Positions 8,864 through 16,958 of a stretch of DNA of 64,000 nt are shown here, in pieces. Source of the DNA: an uncultured Clostridia bacterium (GTDB lineage: Bacteria > Bacillota > Clostridia > Christensenellales > CAG-138); the NCBI GenBank assembly GCA_934633695.1, contig CAKTYT010000001.1, forward strand, positions 186,001 to 250,000. The letters run 5' to 3'. Made by a program: the position numbers and the translations under genes. Under the pieces are notes generated by a model. That model saw nothing but the letters and a program-made list of their open reading frames with translations. It did no database searches and was not told the origin of the DNA. How positions within the stretch are numbered: position 1 is the first letter of the stretch; each line of letters starts with the position of its first letter.

Positions 8864-9900
8864 ACGATATCAATACAAACCCCAAAATAAACAGTGATGA
8901 GCTTGTAAGAGCAGAAGTCCCGATCATTGCGATGGATGAAGTTATAAGGTTGTTTGGCGTTTTTGATGAAAATATAAAGGTAATCGAAAAGGAAACCGGA
9001 ACGAGTATCAAAGCGGAGGATGAAAACATTATTGTCACCGGTTCGCAAGCGGCCGTGGAAGTTGCGGTAAATGTCATTGAAAAATTAATTGCACTCATTC
9101 GCAAGGGTGAAAACATTGACAGAGGGAGAATTATTTATGCTATCGATCTTGCAGGTGAAGGTAATGCTGATCTAATACTTGACCTTGCGGATGACGTCAT
9201 TGCTTTCACAAACAGGGGCAAACAAATAAAGTGTAAAACGATAGGACAAAAGAAATACGTTAATGCATTGAAACATCATACTGTTGTCTTCGGAGTTGGA
9301 CCAGCGGGAACGGGAAAAACCTATCTTGCAGTTGCAATGGCAGTATTAGCATTTAAAAACAAAGAAGTTTCAAGGATTATTCTTACAAGACCTGCCGTTG
9401 AAGCGGGGGAGAAACTCGGGTTTCTGCCCGGGGATCTTCAAAATAAGGTTGATCCTTACTTAAGACCTCTGTACGATGCTCTCTATGATTTTCTTGGTGC
9501 GGAAAATTTCAGACAGCTTTCTGAAAAAGGTGCGATTGAGGTTGCTCCGCTTGCATACATGAGAGGAAGGACATTAAATGATGCATATATCATTCTGGAT
9601 GAAGCACAGAACTGCACTGTAGAACAGATGAAAATGTTCCTGACAAGGTTCGGAGAGGGTTCAAGGGTCGTAGTAACGGGCGATATAACTCAGATTGATC
9701 TCCCGATTGATAAACGCAGCGGACTGATTCACGCACTTAACGTGCTTCGTGACGTTGAAGGCATTAGTATGGTAAAATTGACAGCAAGGGACGTTGTTCG
9801 ACATGAAATGGTCCAACGCATAGTACTCGCATACGAAAAGGCAGCGGAGACTGCACAAAGGCGGAGTTACGAGTCGGAAAAAAGAAAAGACGATAAATAA
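8860..9900 (+). CDS. phoH: PhoH family RNA-associated ATPase
   Basis: The 346-residue protein has an N-terminal KH-like RNA-binding region (about 20-100) followed by the PhoH ATPase domain. GPAGTGKTYLA is the Walker A motif, ILDEAQNCT the Walker B motif, and TGDITQIDLP a sensor-like motif. Members are linked to RNA metabolism and their genes usually neighbour ybeY, as here. It starts inside the yqfD stop. The highly charged last 15 residues are typical of the family. Confidence 0.92.
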   Translation: MNDINTNPKINSDELVRAEVPIIAMDEVIRLFGVFDENIKVIEKETGTSIKAEDENIIVTGSQAAVEVAVNVIEKLIALIRKGENIDRGRIIYAIDLAGEGNADLILDLADDVIAFTNRGKQIKCKTIGQKKYVNALKHHTVVFGVGPAGTGKTYLAVAMAVLAFKNKEVSRIILTRPAVEAGEKLGFLPGDLQNKVDPYLRPLYDALYDFLGAENFRQLSEKGAIEVAPLAYMRGRTLNDAYIILDEAQNCTVEQMKMFLTRFGEGSRVVVTGDITQIDLPIDKRSGLIHALNVLRDVEGISMVKLTARDVVRHEMVQRIVLAYEKAAETAQRRSYESEKRKDDK

Positions 9901-9926
9901 ATCTGTTTTAAAGAGGGGGGAAAATT

Positions 9927-11387
9927 TTGCACGTAAAAAAACAAAGGCTTACAAAAAAACAGTTAAATGCTCCGCTTGTCGCAGCATTGTTTGCGATCTG
10001 TGCGGTGCTTGTGTGCATTGCTGCATGCATAAAACTGTCAATCGCAAGTACGGAAGTGTGGCAAACGAAATATGTTATAATAATTTGCTCACTTGCTGCG
10101 GCATCAATCTGTATTGTCGCTTTGTTTGGCTTGTTTATATTTTTTACCGACAGAGATTTTTTGAAAAAGCCAAAAGGCGTGTTTATACTCATTTCAATAA
10201 TTTTGATTTCAGTTGCACTGAGCACGCTGATGAGCTTTGCTTCGCCGTTCTTTTCGGCGATGCTCTTTTCGGTAATTCTTATCGGAGTACTCGTAAAAAA
10301 GGAGCTCGCATACCCTTCAGCTGTTCTTATGGCGGTCGTAGTGGGCATAGTGACGGCGGATCCTGCATCGGAAGCGAGCGGTTATGTATGCCTGTGTACT
10401 TCAACGACTGCAATTGTAGGCGGAATCACATCTGCGTTGATGCTGAACTTGAAAAAAGGAAGGCTTACTCCTTCACTTGCCGGTTTAGCCGGGGGAGTGG
10501 TATCTGCATTGAGTTTTTGCATTGTACAAGCCCTTTGCGGAGTGAAGCTTGCGGAGCCGATTGTGCCGATGCTGTGGCTGATTGGCGGAGGTTCGTTGTG
10601 CGGAGTTGTCGCAACGGGAATACTGCCGCTGCTTGAGGTCGCATTTGATATAGCGACTGATGCAAGGCTTAACGAACTTATGAACAACAATAATCCGCTT
10701 ATAAAGCGACTGATGGTCGAGGCTCCGGGAACATACCACCATTCGATGCTCGTTGCGGCACTCGCTGAAGCGGCGGCCGAGCAGATTGGGGCTAATTCAC
10801 TGCTCTGCAAAACGGCAGGCTATTATCATGATGTCGGAAAACTGCGAAGCCCTATGCACTTTAAAGAAAATCAAAGAGATTTTAATATTCATGATACACT
10901 CGATCCGTACGAAAGTGCTCAGCGGATTATAGCACACAGACGGGACGGCGTAACATTGCTGACAAAGAACAACATTCCAAGTGATGTCATAAAAATTGCT
11001 TCAGAACACCACGGCAATTCGACGGTATTGTTTTTTTACAATGAAGCACTTAAAAGAGCTGTCGGAGGCGAAAAAGTTGACGAGGCAGAGTTTAAGTACA
11101 ATGCTTCCAAGCCCTCCACAAAGGAGAGTGCGATCGTCATGCTGGCGGACTGCTGTGAAGCGACTGTTCGTTCGATAAGGCAGCCGACTGTTGAGAGTAT
11201 AGAGTCAAAAGTACATGATGTTATCAGCAACCTTTGGCTGAAACGGGACGGACAGCTGAGCGAAAGTCCGTTGACTGCAAAAGATATTACGTTGATCGAA
11301 AAGAGTTTTGTTAAAACACTTTCCGCACAATATCATGAGAGGGTAGAATATCCTACGATGGAGGAGGTTGAAAATGCAAAGAAATGA
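9927..11387 (+). CDS. pgpH: PgpH-type HD-domain cyclic-di-AMP phosphodiesterase lacking the extracellular domain
   Basis: The 486-residue protein has about seven hydrophobic helices (residues 15-235) followed by a cytoplasmic HD domain. The metal ligands of the PgpH family are recognisable: the GTYHHS histidines, the YYHDVGK HD pair, HR in the next helix, EHHG, and an aspartate in LADCCEA. PgpH hydrolyses cyclic di-AMP to pApA. The usual enzyme is about 700 residues with a large extracellular 7TMR-HDED domain near its N-terminus; here that domain is absent. The start is TTG at 9927, six bases after AGAGGGGGG, and no longer in-frame extension fits before phoH ends at 9900. The gene overlaps ybeY. 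Confidence 0.85.
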   Translation: MHVKKQRLTKKQLNAPLVAALFAICAVLVCIAACIKLSIASTEVWQTKYVIIICSLAAASICIVALFGLFIFFTDRDFLKKPKGVFILISIILISVALSTLMSFASPFFSAMLFSVILIGVLVKKELAYPSAVLMAVVVGIVTADPASEASGYVCLCTSTTAIVGGITSALMLNLKKGRLTPSLAGLAGGVVSALSFCIVQALCGVKLAEPIVPMLWLIGGGSLCGVVATGILPLLEVAFDIATDARLNELMNNNNPLIKRLMVEAPGTYHHSMLVAALAEAAAEQIGANSLLCKTAGYYHDVGKLRSPMHFKENQRDFNIHDTLDPYESAQRIIAHRRDGVTLLTKNNIPSDVIKIASEHHGNSTVLFFYNEALKRAVGGEKVDEAEFKYNASKPSTKESAIVMLADCCEATVRSIRQPTVESIESKVHDVISNLWLKRDGQLSESPLTAKDITLIEKSFVKTLSAQYHERVEYPTMEEVENAKK

Positions 11388-11877
11388 TGCAAGCGAAAAA
11401 AGCTCGCTTAGAATCAGTATGATTGAAATTGAGGCAAGCGGGGAACAGATAAAAGCAGTTGAAACGGCTGTTAAAGCAGCACTAGCCGCTGAAAATGCAG
11501 AGGATAAGCTTGTGTCGGTCGTTCTTACGACAGATGAGATTATCCGCGAGTACAACAGAGAGTATCGTTCGGTCGATAGATCGACAGATGTATTGAGCTT
11601 TCCGACAGACGAAGGAGAAGATCTAATTGCACCACCTGACGGATTCATTGGAGACATAATGATTTCAATTCCTCGTGCTGAAGAACAGGGGAAAGCACTT
11701 GGTCATTCGACGGAGAGGGAAATAATGTTTTTGGCGGTTCACGGTGTCCTTCATCTGTTGGGATACGATCATATGACGCCTGAAGATGAAGCGGTCATGC
11801 TGCCGAAACAGAGAGATATAATTTCATTGATTGAGGGAAAAACAAGAAGAGCACATGATGACGAAGGAAAGAATTGA
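11374..11877 (+). CDS. ybeY: rRNA maturation endoribonuclease YbeY
   Basis: The 167-residue protein carries the zinc-binding HGVLHLLGYDH motif (HGxLHLxGYDH) of YbeY, the endoribonuclease involved in 16S rRNA 3-prime maturation and ribosome quality control. RSTDVLSFP is the second family signature. I chose ATG 11374 because GGAGG lies six bases upstream; an in-frame TTG at 11368 abuts the site. The gene begins inside the end of the pgpH-like gene and its end overlaps the start of cdd, so the block is tightly coupled. Confidence 0.92.
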   Translation: MQRNDASEKSSLRISMIEIEASGEQIKAVETAVKAALAAENAEDKLVSVVLTTDEIIREYNREYRSVDRSTDVLSFPTDEGEDLIAPPDGFIGDIMISIPRAEEQGKALGHSTEREIMFLAVHGVLHLLGYDHMTPEDEAVMLPKQRDIISLIEGKTRRAHDDEGKN

Positions 11878-12265
11878 GCAACTTGTCGATGCAGCACTTG
11901 AAGCAAAAGCCGGGGCATATGTTCCATATTCGGGTTTTCATGTCGGTGCAGCACTTTTGACAGCCTCAGGAAAAGTTTATACCGGATGCAACATCGAGAA
12001 TGCAGGCTATACGCCGACGGTATGTGCCGAGAGGACTGCTGTTTTTAAGGCGGTATCAGAGGGAGAGACCTATTTTTTAATGATTGCGGTAGCTTCGGAC
12101 AGCGAAAAGATTACGTTTCCATGCGGAGTATGCAGGCAGGTCCTTGCTGAATTCTGCACGAATGATATGCTGATTGCGTGTGCCGACAGGAATGGAAACT
12201 ATGAACTGTTTTCGCTGCATCAGCTTTTGCCTATGGCATTTACAAAGGAGGACTTAAAAAAATAA
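11855..12265 (+). CDS. cdd: Cytidine deaminase
   Basis: The 136-residue protein converts cytidine and deoxycytidine to uridine forms in pyrimidine salvage. Zinc ligands and the catalytic glutamate are visible in VCAERTAV and PCGVCRQV, and the substrate loop in GCNIENAGYTPT. Its length equals that of tetrameric bacterial Cdd. Adjacent ATG codons at 11855 and 11858 are the plausible starts; a TTG at 11831 would give a longer form but lacks a site. The start lies within the ybeY gene. Confidence 0.93.
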   Translation: MMTKERIEQLVDAALEAKAGAYVPYSGFHVGAALLTASGKVYTGCNIENAGYTPTVCAERTAVFKAVSEGETYFLMIAVASDSEKITFPCGVCRQVLAEFCTNDMLIACADRNGNYELFSLHQLLPMAFTKEDLKK

Positions 12266-12266
12266 A

Positions 12267-13166
12267 ATGGGTTATAAATCTGGGTTTGTAACGATAATCG
12301 GTTCGCCGAATGTCGGTAAGTCAACATTGATGAATTACATGGTCGGTCAGAAGGTCAGCATAGTTTCCGACAGGGCACAGACGACACGCAACAAGATCAT
12401 GGGCGTTGTTTCAAGAAAGAACTATCAGATAATTTTCATTGATACACCCGGTGTTACTGCACCAAAGAACCGTTTGGGAGAGTATATGCTCAAGGTTGCG
12501 TACGATGCGGTCAATGAGGTTGAAGCTGTACTCCTCATGATAGATGCCTCAAAGGGAATAAGGGAGAAGGATGAATTGCTTCTCGAACATCTCGGGGAAA
12601 AAATCAAGAGTACACCGGTAATTGCTGCGATAAACAAGACAGATCTCGTCAGCCTCGGCGACATAGATGAAATAACAGAACGACTTGAAAAGGAAAAATG
12701 GATACAGCATATCGTTCCGATAAGTGCTGCAAGCGGTAGAAATGTCGACAAGCTTGAAAAAACGCTTTTCGAATATCTTGTCGAGGGTCCGCAGTATTTC
12801 CCCGATGATATGGTTACGGATCAGCCGATGTGGTCTATCTGTGCTGAAATGATAAGGGAAAATGCACTTAAACTTCTCAGGGATGAAATTCCGCACGGTA
12901 TTGGTGTCGGGATAGAAAAAATTGCACTTCGCAAAGATGGCATTCACGACGTGCTTGCAACGATCTATTGTGAGAGGGAATCGCACAAAGGCATTATTAT
13001 CGGCAGGGGCGGGAGCATGCTTAAGCGTATAGGCTCGGATGCACGAAGAGACATTGAGTGGCTTTTTGGCACGAAAGTAAATCTTCAGCTGTGGATAAAG
13101 GTTCGTCCCGATTGGCGTAACAGTGCCGCCGCCCTGCGTGAGTTCGGGTTTGATCCAAATTTTTAA
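12267..13166 (+). CDS. era: GTPase Era
   Basis: The 299-residue protein is full-length Era. The G domain shows GSPNVGKST (G1), DTPG (G3) and NKTD (G4). The C-terminal KH domain includes the IIIGRGGSMLKRIG loop, which binds the 3-prime end of 16S rRNA. Era acts in 30S subunit assembly. AAAGGAGG within the end of cdd serves as ribosome binding site, at a rather long spacing of 15 bases. The stop codon overlaps, on the opposite strand, the end of the small yqzL gene by four bases. Confidence 0.95.
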   Translation: MGYKSGFVTIIGSPNVGKSTLMNYMVGQKVSIVSDRAQTTRNKIMGVVSRKNYQIIFIDTPGVTAPKNRLGEYMLKVAYDAVNEVEAVLLMIDASKGIREKDELLLEHLGEKIKSTPVIAAINKTDLVSLGDIDEITERLEKEKWIQHIVPISAASGRNVDKLEKTLFEYLVEGPQYFPDDMVTDQPMWSICAEMIRENALKLLRDEIPHGIGVGIEKIALRKDGIHDVLATIYCERESHKGIIIGRGGSMLKRIGSDARRDIEWLFGTKVNLQLWIKVRPDWRNSAAALREFGFDPNF

Positions 13167-13303
13167 ATTTCTGTTGTCGGATCGTCCTGTATTATTCTTT
13201 TTTCTTTTTGCTTATATGCGAGGTAGTCGTGAATGGATCCGGTTTTTGAAAACTGCTCCCATAGCTCGGTTTGGTTTTTTTTGCCGAAAGTATCTCTGTT
13301 CAT
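13163..13303 (-). CDS. yqzL: YqzL family small protein, encoded opposite to its neighbours
   Basis: A 46-codon gene reads on the minus strand between era and recO. The ATG at 13303 has a strong ribosome binding site (GGAGGAAAAC). The peptide contains ELWEQFSKTGSIHDYLAYK, which matches the YqzL pattern of an aromatic start, KTG-I, and a YLxYK end. The position between era and recO is also where yqzL is found in Bacillus. There the small gene runs with the operon, whereas here it is inverted and ends within the era stop codon. Function is unknown. No promoter was identified between it and recO. Confidence 0.75.
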   Translation of the reverse strand: MNRDTFGKKNQTELWEQFSKTGSIHDYLAYKQKEKRIIQDDPTTEI

Positions 13304-13375
13304 GTTTTCCTCCGATAATAGTGGCTTGGAAATAGCTTTCCCCGGTATCGTACGAAAGAAACGGAAATAAATGGT

Positions 13376-14092
13376 ATGTCTTTTGAAACATTGAACGGTA
13401 TTGTACTAAGATACGTACACTACAAGGAAAACGATAGAATTCTTTCCGTATTGACAAGGGAAAGAGGTCTCATTTCGTTAAATGCTCGCGGCTGTATGCG
13501 AATAAAGAGCAGGCTTGCCCATGTTTGCGATGTTATGTGCATGGCAGAGTTTGTCGTTTATAAACGTTCGTCGATCGACTACATTTCAAATGCTTCACTA
13601 ACTGACAGTTTCTATCCAATACGGGAGGACTACAATGCCTTTGTTGCTGCGATGAAGGTACTCGAGCTGACCGAAGCAGCAGCTCCATTAAATGAACCAT
13701 GGGAGGAACTTTTTCTGCTCTGCTGTCATACTCTCACTTTTATTGCTTACTCGCAGGCCAATTCTGAGGATTTGGAGTTGTGCTTTCTAGCTAAACTGTT
13801 GAAAATTTCCGGGTATGAACCTACACTGACACAGTGTGTTAAATGCGGAAAGGATTTGCGTCAGCAAAAAGAAATAAGGTTTTCGGAAGCGGCAGGGGGG
13901 TCGGTTTGTGAGCGTTGCGGAGAGAAATGGAAGATGTTCTCTGCATTGTCTCTTGAGGCATTCAGGCGAATGCTTAAACTCCCGATCGGTGAAATGAATA
14001 AAGTTGTTTTGCCGCAAAATGCACGAGAGGAACTTGCGAGCCTTCTGCACACATATGCGGAAGCGGTTTTTGAGAGAAAACTTATAAAGTAA
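13376..14092 (+). CDS. recO: DNA repair protein RecO
   Basis: The 238-residue protein has the N-terminal OB fold (GIVLRYVHYKENDRILSVLT) and a C-terminal helical domain with a four-cysteine zinc site (CVKCGK and CERCGE). RecO works with RecR to load RecA onto SSB-coated DNA. The ATG at 13376 is weakly preceded by ACGGA. It closes the sporulation/rRNA-processing block; the intergenic yqzL inversion may separate its transcription from era. Confidence 0.9.
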   Translation: MSFETLNGIVLRYVHYKENDRILSVLTRERGLISLNARGCMRIKSRLAHVCDVMCMAEFVVYKRSSIDYISNASLTDSFYPIREDYNAFVAAMKVLELTEAAAPLNEPWEELFLLCCHTLTFIAYSQANSEDLELCFLAKLLKISGYEPTLTQCVKCGKDLRQQKEIRFSEAAGGSVCERCGEKWKMFSALSLEAFRRMLKLPIGEMNKVVLPQNAREELASLLHTYAEAVFERKLIK

Positions 14093-14121
14093 ATATATTT
14101 CGATTTTTGTGCAAAAAGGGG

Positions 14122-14150
14122 TTGCATTTTTCATAGAATAGTGGTAGAAT
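14122..14150 (+). promoter_or_regulatory. Promoter of the first tRNA-Asn gene
   Basis: TTGCAT at 14122-14127 and TAGAAT at 14145-14150 are separated by 17 bases. The same layout (TTGCAT-17-TAGAAT) lies before the inverted second copy at 30.9 kb. Confidence 0.75.
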
Positions 14151-14178
14151 AACCATCGTTCCAAGGAACGAGAGATAT

Positions 14179-14254
14179 TCCTCCTTAGCTCAGTCGGTAG
14201 AGCATGCGGCTGTTAACCGCAGTGTCGTTGGTTCGAGTCCAACAGGGGGAGCCA
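14179..14254 (+). tRNA. tRNA-Asn (GTT), copy 1
   Basis: The 5-prime acceptor strand TCCTCCT pairs with AGGGGGA, and CCA is encoded. The anticodon arm is TGCGG/CCGCA with loop CTGTTAA, giving anticodon GTT at 14212-14214. The T arm GTTGG/CCAAC carries the TTCGAGT loop. The same 76 bases occur in opposite orientation at 30788-30863. Confidence 0.97.
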
Positions 14255-14256
14255 AA

Positions 14257-14284
14257 AAGAACCGTTTGTGACGGTTCTTTTTTT
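14257..14284 (+). terminator. Intrinsic terminator of tRNA-Asn copy 1 (probably bidirectional)
   Basis: AAGAACCGT, loop TTGTG and ACGGTTCTT are followed by a T-run. On the minus strand the same hairpin is followed by five T residues, so it may also end the spt-SDR transcript. A second perfect 8-bp palindrome, GTACTGCA/TGCAGTAC, follows at 14285-14309 without a U-tract. Confidence 0.78.
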
Positions 14285-14325
14285 GTACTGCACCGGACAA
14301 ATGCAGTACAAACTTTTATTTCTGA

Positions 14326-15108
14326 TTATGAATACATCTTCCCTACAATCCAATTGCTCAACCTTGTCGGAAGAACTTTACCCAGGAAACAGCAGGCTTT
14401 GTATTTTATACCGACTGACGACAATGGTTTTGGCGATTTGCGAGTGGAAATTCTATACATCGCCTTTGCAATTGCGATTGGAGGCATACCGTTCTGCTCG
14501 TCACGTTCCATTGAAGCAACTGATTTTTTTAGAGAAGAATAGCTTTCTTCACCTGCCTCGAGCTTTTCTCTTGCGGCGGTGAAGCCTGTACGTATATCTC
14601 CGGGCAGAACAGCAGCTACTTTGATTCCAGTATCTCTGACTTCATTTGCGGTTGCAAGTACAAGGGAATTGAGAGCTGCCTTCGAGGCGGAATAGTACGC
14701 TTGAAAGGGAATGGAAAGCATCCCTGCAACGGAACTCGTTACAATTATGTGACCGCCGTGCTGCCTACGCATTATCGGCAGGACATGTCTCATTACGTTC
14801 ATGTTTCCGAAGAAGTTAACATCAAATTGCTTTTTTGCAAGCTCGATGTCTGTGAATTCAACAGCACCGGATATGCCGAATCCGGCATTGCAGATAAGTA
14901 CATCAATGCTGTTTTCCCTATCAGCAATAGTTTTTATTGCACTTGCGATGTCTCCTTCGTTTGTAATATCGCATGACATACTCACGATTTGTCTGTCGTG
15001 GCAGGGAGTCCGGCTCAAGCAATACACTTTATCGCCTCTCGATCGAAAAAGTTGAGCGGCAGCGAGACCGATACCGTTTGACGCTCCCGTGATAACTACA
15101 ATACGCAT
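14326..15108 (-). CDS. Short-chain dehydrogenase/reductase, possible 3-ketosphinganine reductase
   Basis: The 260-residue protein is a classical SDR. TGASNGIG (7-14) binds NAD(P), NAG follows in strand 4, and the catalytic Ser and YSASK are present. The C-terminal part (KACCFLGKVLPTRLSNWIVGK) is a basic, amphipathic extension as in lipid-acting SDRs. It lies 77 bases downstream of a serine-palmitoyltransferase-like gene in the same operon, which suggests reduction of a 3-keto long-chain base. This substrate is inference from the neighbour; the fold is certain. AGGAG lies upstream of the ATG at 15108. Confidence 0.8.
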   Translation of the reverse strand: MRIVVITGASNGIGLAAAQLFRSRGDKVYCLSRTPCHDRQIVSMSCDITNEGDIASAIKTIADRENSIDVLICNAGFGISGAVEFTDIELAKKQFDVNFFGNMNVMRHVLPIMRRQHGGHIIVTSSVAGMLSIPFQAYYSASKAALNSLVLATANEVRDTGIKVAAVLPGDIRTGFTAAREKLEAGEESYSSLKKSVASMERDEQNGMPPIAIAKAMYRISTRKSPKPLSSVGIKYKACCFLGKVLPTRLSNWIVGKMYS

Positions 15109-15185
15109 ATTGTTATTCTCCTAAGTAATGGTAAATAAAATTTTGCGTGACAAGCACAGAAAAGGCTCGCCACGCAGAAAGCAAA

Positions 15186-16352
15186 TCAGTTATTAAGAAC
15201 TCTGTAAATAATATCAAGAGCTTCATCAAGCAGCTCGGTTGTCTGATTGGCCATGTAACTCGTCCTTATCAAGCTTTCTCCCGGGGGCGTTGCAGGGGGG
15301 ACGACGGGGTTGACATAGACACCTGCTTCAAACAGTTCCTGAACCTTAGCAAATGTACGCATCTCGTCGTAGGTATAAATAGGAATGATGGGTGTGATGC
15401 TGTCAATAATTTTTATGTTCCTCTCCTTAAGCCCTGCACGCATATGTGCGGCGAGAGAGAGGAGATGTTCAACAAGCTCCGGTTGCTCGCGGAGAATGTG
15501 GAGTGCTTCAATTGCGGTTGCACAATTTGCAGGCGGAATTGATGCACAGAAAATGAACGGACGTGAGCTATGGCGGACGAAGTCGACTACTCGGCTGTCG
15601 GCAGCCATGTAACCGCCCAATGAAGCCAGGGACTTACTGAAAGTACCCATGATAATGTCGACCTTGTCGGTCAGACCGAAGTATTCTGCGGTACCTTTAC
15701 CGCATTTGCCGAGAACACCGAGTCCGTGTGCATCGTCAACCATTACTCTGGCTTTGTATTTTTCAGCCAAAGCGACAATTTCAGGGAGCTTGCAAATGTC
15801 GCCGCCCATGCTGAACACACCATCGGTAACGATGAGCTTGCCCGCATCGATTGGGACGCTTGCAAGTGCGGTTTCAAGGTGTTCCATATCCGAATGATTG
15901 AAACGTATTGTTTTTGCATAGCTCAATTTACAGCCATCGTATATGCTGGCATGATTTTCTTTGTCGCAGAAAATGTAGTCGCCTCTGCCGCAGATCGCAC
16001 TGATAATACCAAGGTTGCTCTGAAAACCCGTTGAGAAAGTCATAACTGCTTCTTTGCCGAGAAATGCCGCAAGCTCGGTTTCCAACTGAACATGTAAATC
16101 GAGTGTTCCGTTCAAAAAACGTGAACCAGAACAACCCGAGCCGTACTTTTCAATGGCACGGATACCTGCTTCGATAACTCTCGGGTGACTGGTTAGCCCA
16201 AGGTAGTTATTGGATCCGAGCATGATTCTTCGTTTGCCCTCCATAATAACTTCGGGAGCTTGACGTGATTCCAATTCGTGAAAATAGGGATACACACCCG
16301 CTGCACGGGCCTTATCGACTATGTCCACATGACACTTTTCAAATAATTCCAT
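15186..16352 (-). CDS. Alpha-oxoamine synthase, serine-palmitoyltransferase-like
   Basis: The 388-residue PLP enzyme belongs to the family of Kbl, BioF, HemA and Spt, which condense an amino acid with an acyl-CoA. MLGSNNYLGL, GSGCSGSRFLNGT, VDDAHGLGVLG and GTFSKSLASLGGY (with the PLP lysine) are all there. The N-terminal AGVYPYFHELES and the C-terminal YVNPVVPPATPPGESLIR resemble, as I recall them, serine palmitoyltransferases of Bacteroides more than Kbl or BioF. No tdh or biotin genes adjoin; instead an SDR follows. I favour Spt, with Kbl or BioF as alternatives. ATG 16352 follows GGAGA; the longer frame up to 16463 runs into the promoter and is rejected. Confidence 0.8.
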   Translation of the reverse strand: MELFEKCHVDIVDKARAAGVYPYFHELESRQAPEVIMEGKRRIMLGSNNYLGLTSHPRVIEAGIRAIEKYGSGCSGSRFLNGTLDLHVQLETELAAFLGKEAVMTFSTGFQSNLGIISAICGRGDYIFCDKENHASIYDGCKLSYAKTIRFNHSDMEHLETALASVPIDAGKLIVTDGVFSMGGDICKLPEIVALAEKYKARVMVDDAHGLGVLGKCGKGTAEYFGLTDKVDIIMGTFSKSLASLGGYMAADSRVVDFVRHSSRPFIFCASIPPANCATAIEALHILREQPELVEHLLSLAAHMRAGLKERNIKIIDSITPIIPIYTYDEMRTFAKVQELFEAGVYVNPVVPPATPPGESLIRTSYMANQTTELLDEALDIIYRVLNN

Positions 16353-16434
16353 ATAAAATCTCCGATAAAAAGACAGAACCAAATCCCGAACCGAATAAAA
16401 AAAGCTCCGAACAAGGTCCGTATATAATAGTGAT

Positions 16435-16463
16435 ATGATACCGATTTTTTCCTCATTTGTCAA
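16435..16463 (-). promoter_or_regulatory. Promoter of the spt-SDR operon
   Basis: A perfect TTGACA (16458-16463) and TATCAT (16435-16440) are separated by 17 bases, about 80 bases before the spt start codon. It rules out any protein start upstream of 16435. Confidence 0.82.
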
Positions 16464-16504
16464 GGGTTTAAAGCAGGAAAAGTGCGAAAAAAGAACTTTT
16501 TATT

Positions 16505-16602
16505 AAAAGAAACCGGGCACACATGTATTAAGGATGTCAAAAGGGGATGGTGGGTGAAGCTTTGTGCCCGGTTGAAAAATGCGGTAGGTTTCCTCAACCC
16601 TC
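16505..16602 (-). ncRNA. Candidate small RNA with C-rich loop
   Basis: A promoter (16609-16636) is followed by about 100 bases with no reading frame that looks coding. The transcript would contain a small GGTT-GAGG-AACC hairpin, then an 11-bp perfect stem (AACCGGGCACA with TGTGCCCGGTT, arms at 16563-16573 and 16511-16521) followed by TCTTTT, as an exit signal. The 41-base loop is rich in C (CACCCACCATCCCC) and includes ATCCTT, which could pair with AAGGAT-type ribosome binding sites. A second T6 run at 16488-16493 is a fallback end. I do not recognise it as SRP, 6S or a known riboswitch. Confidence 0.5.
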
Positions 16603-16608
16603 GACACT

Positions 16609-16636
16609 ATTTTAACAAACAAATTTTGCAAGTCAA
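16609..16636 (-). promoter_or_regulatory. Promoter of the candidate small RNA
   Basis: TTGACT (16631-16636) and TAAAAT (16609-16614) are spaced by 16 bases on the minus strand. No start codon with a ribosome binding site lies in the next 100 bases. Confidence 0.65.
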
Positions 16637-16887
16637 CCCCTTTTGCATGAACAACGGTTGAAATGAAACAAAAAAAATTGATGTCGAAATAATGCAAAAA
16701 TGCAAAATAAGTCGACAGTGGATCAAAAGTTTTACGGAAATGGCAATTTGCAAATATGAAAATTTCGAACAAACAGACCACTGCACAGATGATGAGAATT
16801 TCAGAAAACAACACGGGAGTTTTACACATGCATTTGGTTAAGCGTATAATCTGAACACAAAAATTTATAAAAAAGACTGAAAAAAGG

Positions 16888-16916
16888 TTTACTTGATTGG
16901 AAATTCATGCTACAAT
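16888..16916 (+). promoter_or_regulatory. Promoter of the split sensor-kinase operon
   Basis: TTTACT (16888-16893) and TACAAT (16911-16916) are 17 bases apart, about 40 bases ahead of the response-regulator start. A translation start at 16893 would lie inside it and is rejected. Confidence 0.8.
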
Positions 16917-16958
16917 GTTACTTGCCGAAAGGACGCCGAAGCTTATTCGAGGAGTTTT

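Noticed and set aside
14285..14309. Perfect palindrome GTACTGCA/TGCAGTAC as a terminator or recombination site
   Set aside because: There is no U-tract on either strand and no repeat elsewhere in the window, so it is noted only under the adjacent terminator.
16538..16606. A 22-codon plus-strand peptide starting ATGGTGGGTGAA, considered as a signal peptide gene for the LytTR system
   Set aside because: It lies within the small-RNA stem on the opposite strand, has no leader or AgrD-like features, and no AgrB-type processing gene is present.
16503..16829. A 108-codon minus-strand frame rich in Phe and Cys
   Set aside because: It runs through a good promoter and the stem of the candidate small RNA, has low-complexity AT-rich content and resembles no family.
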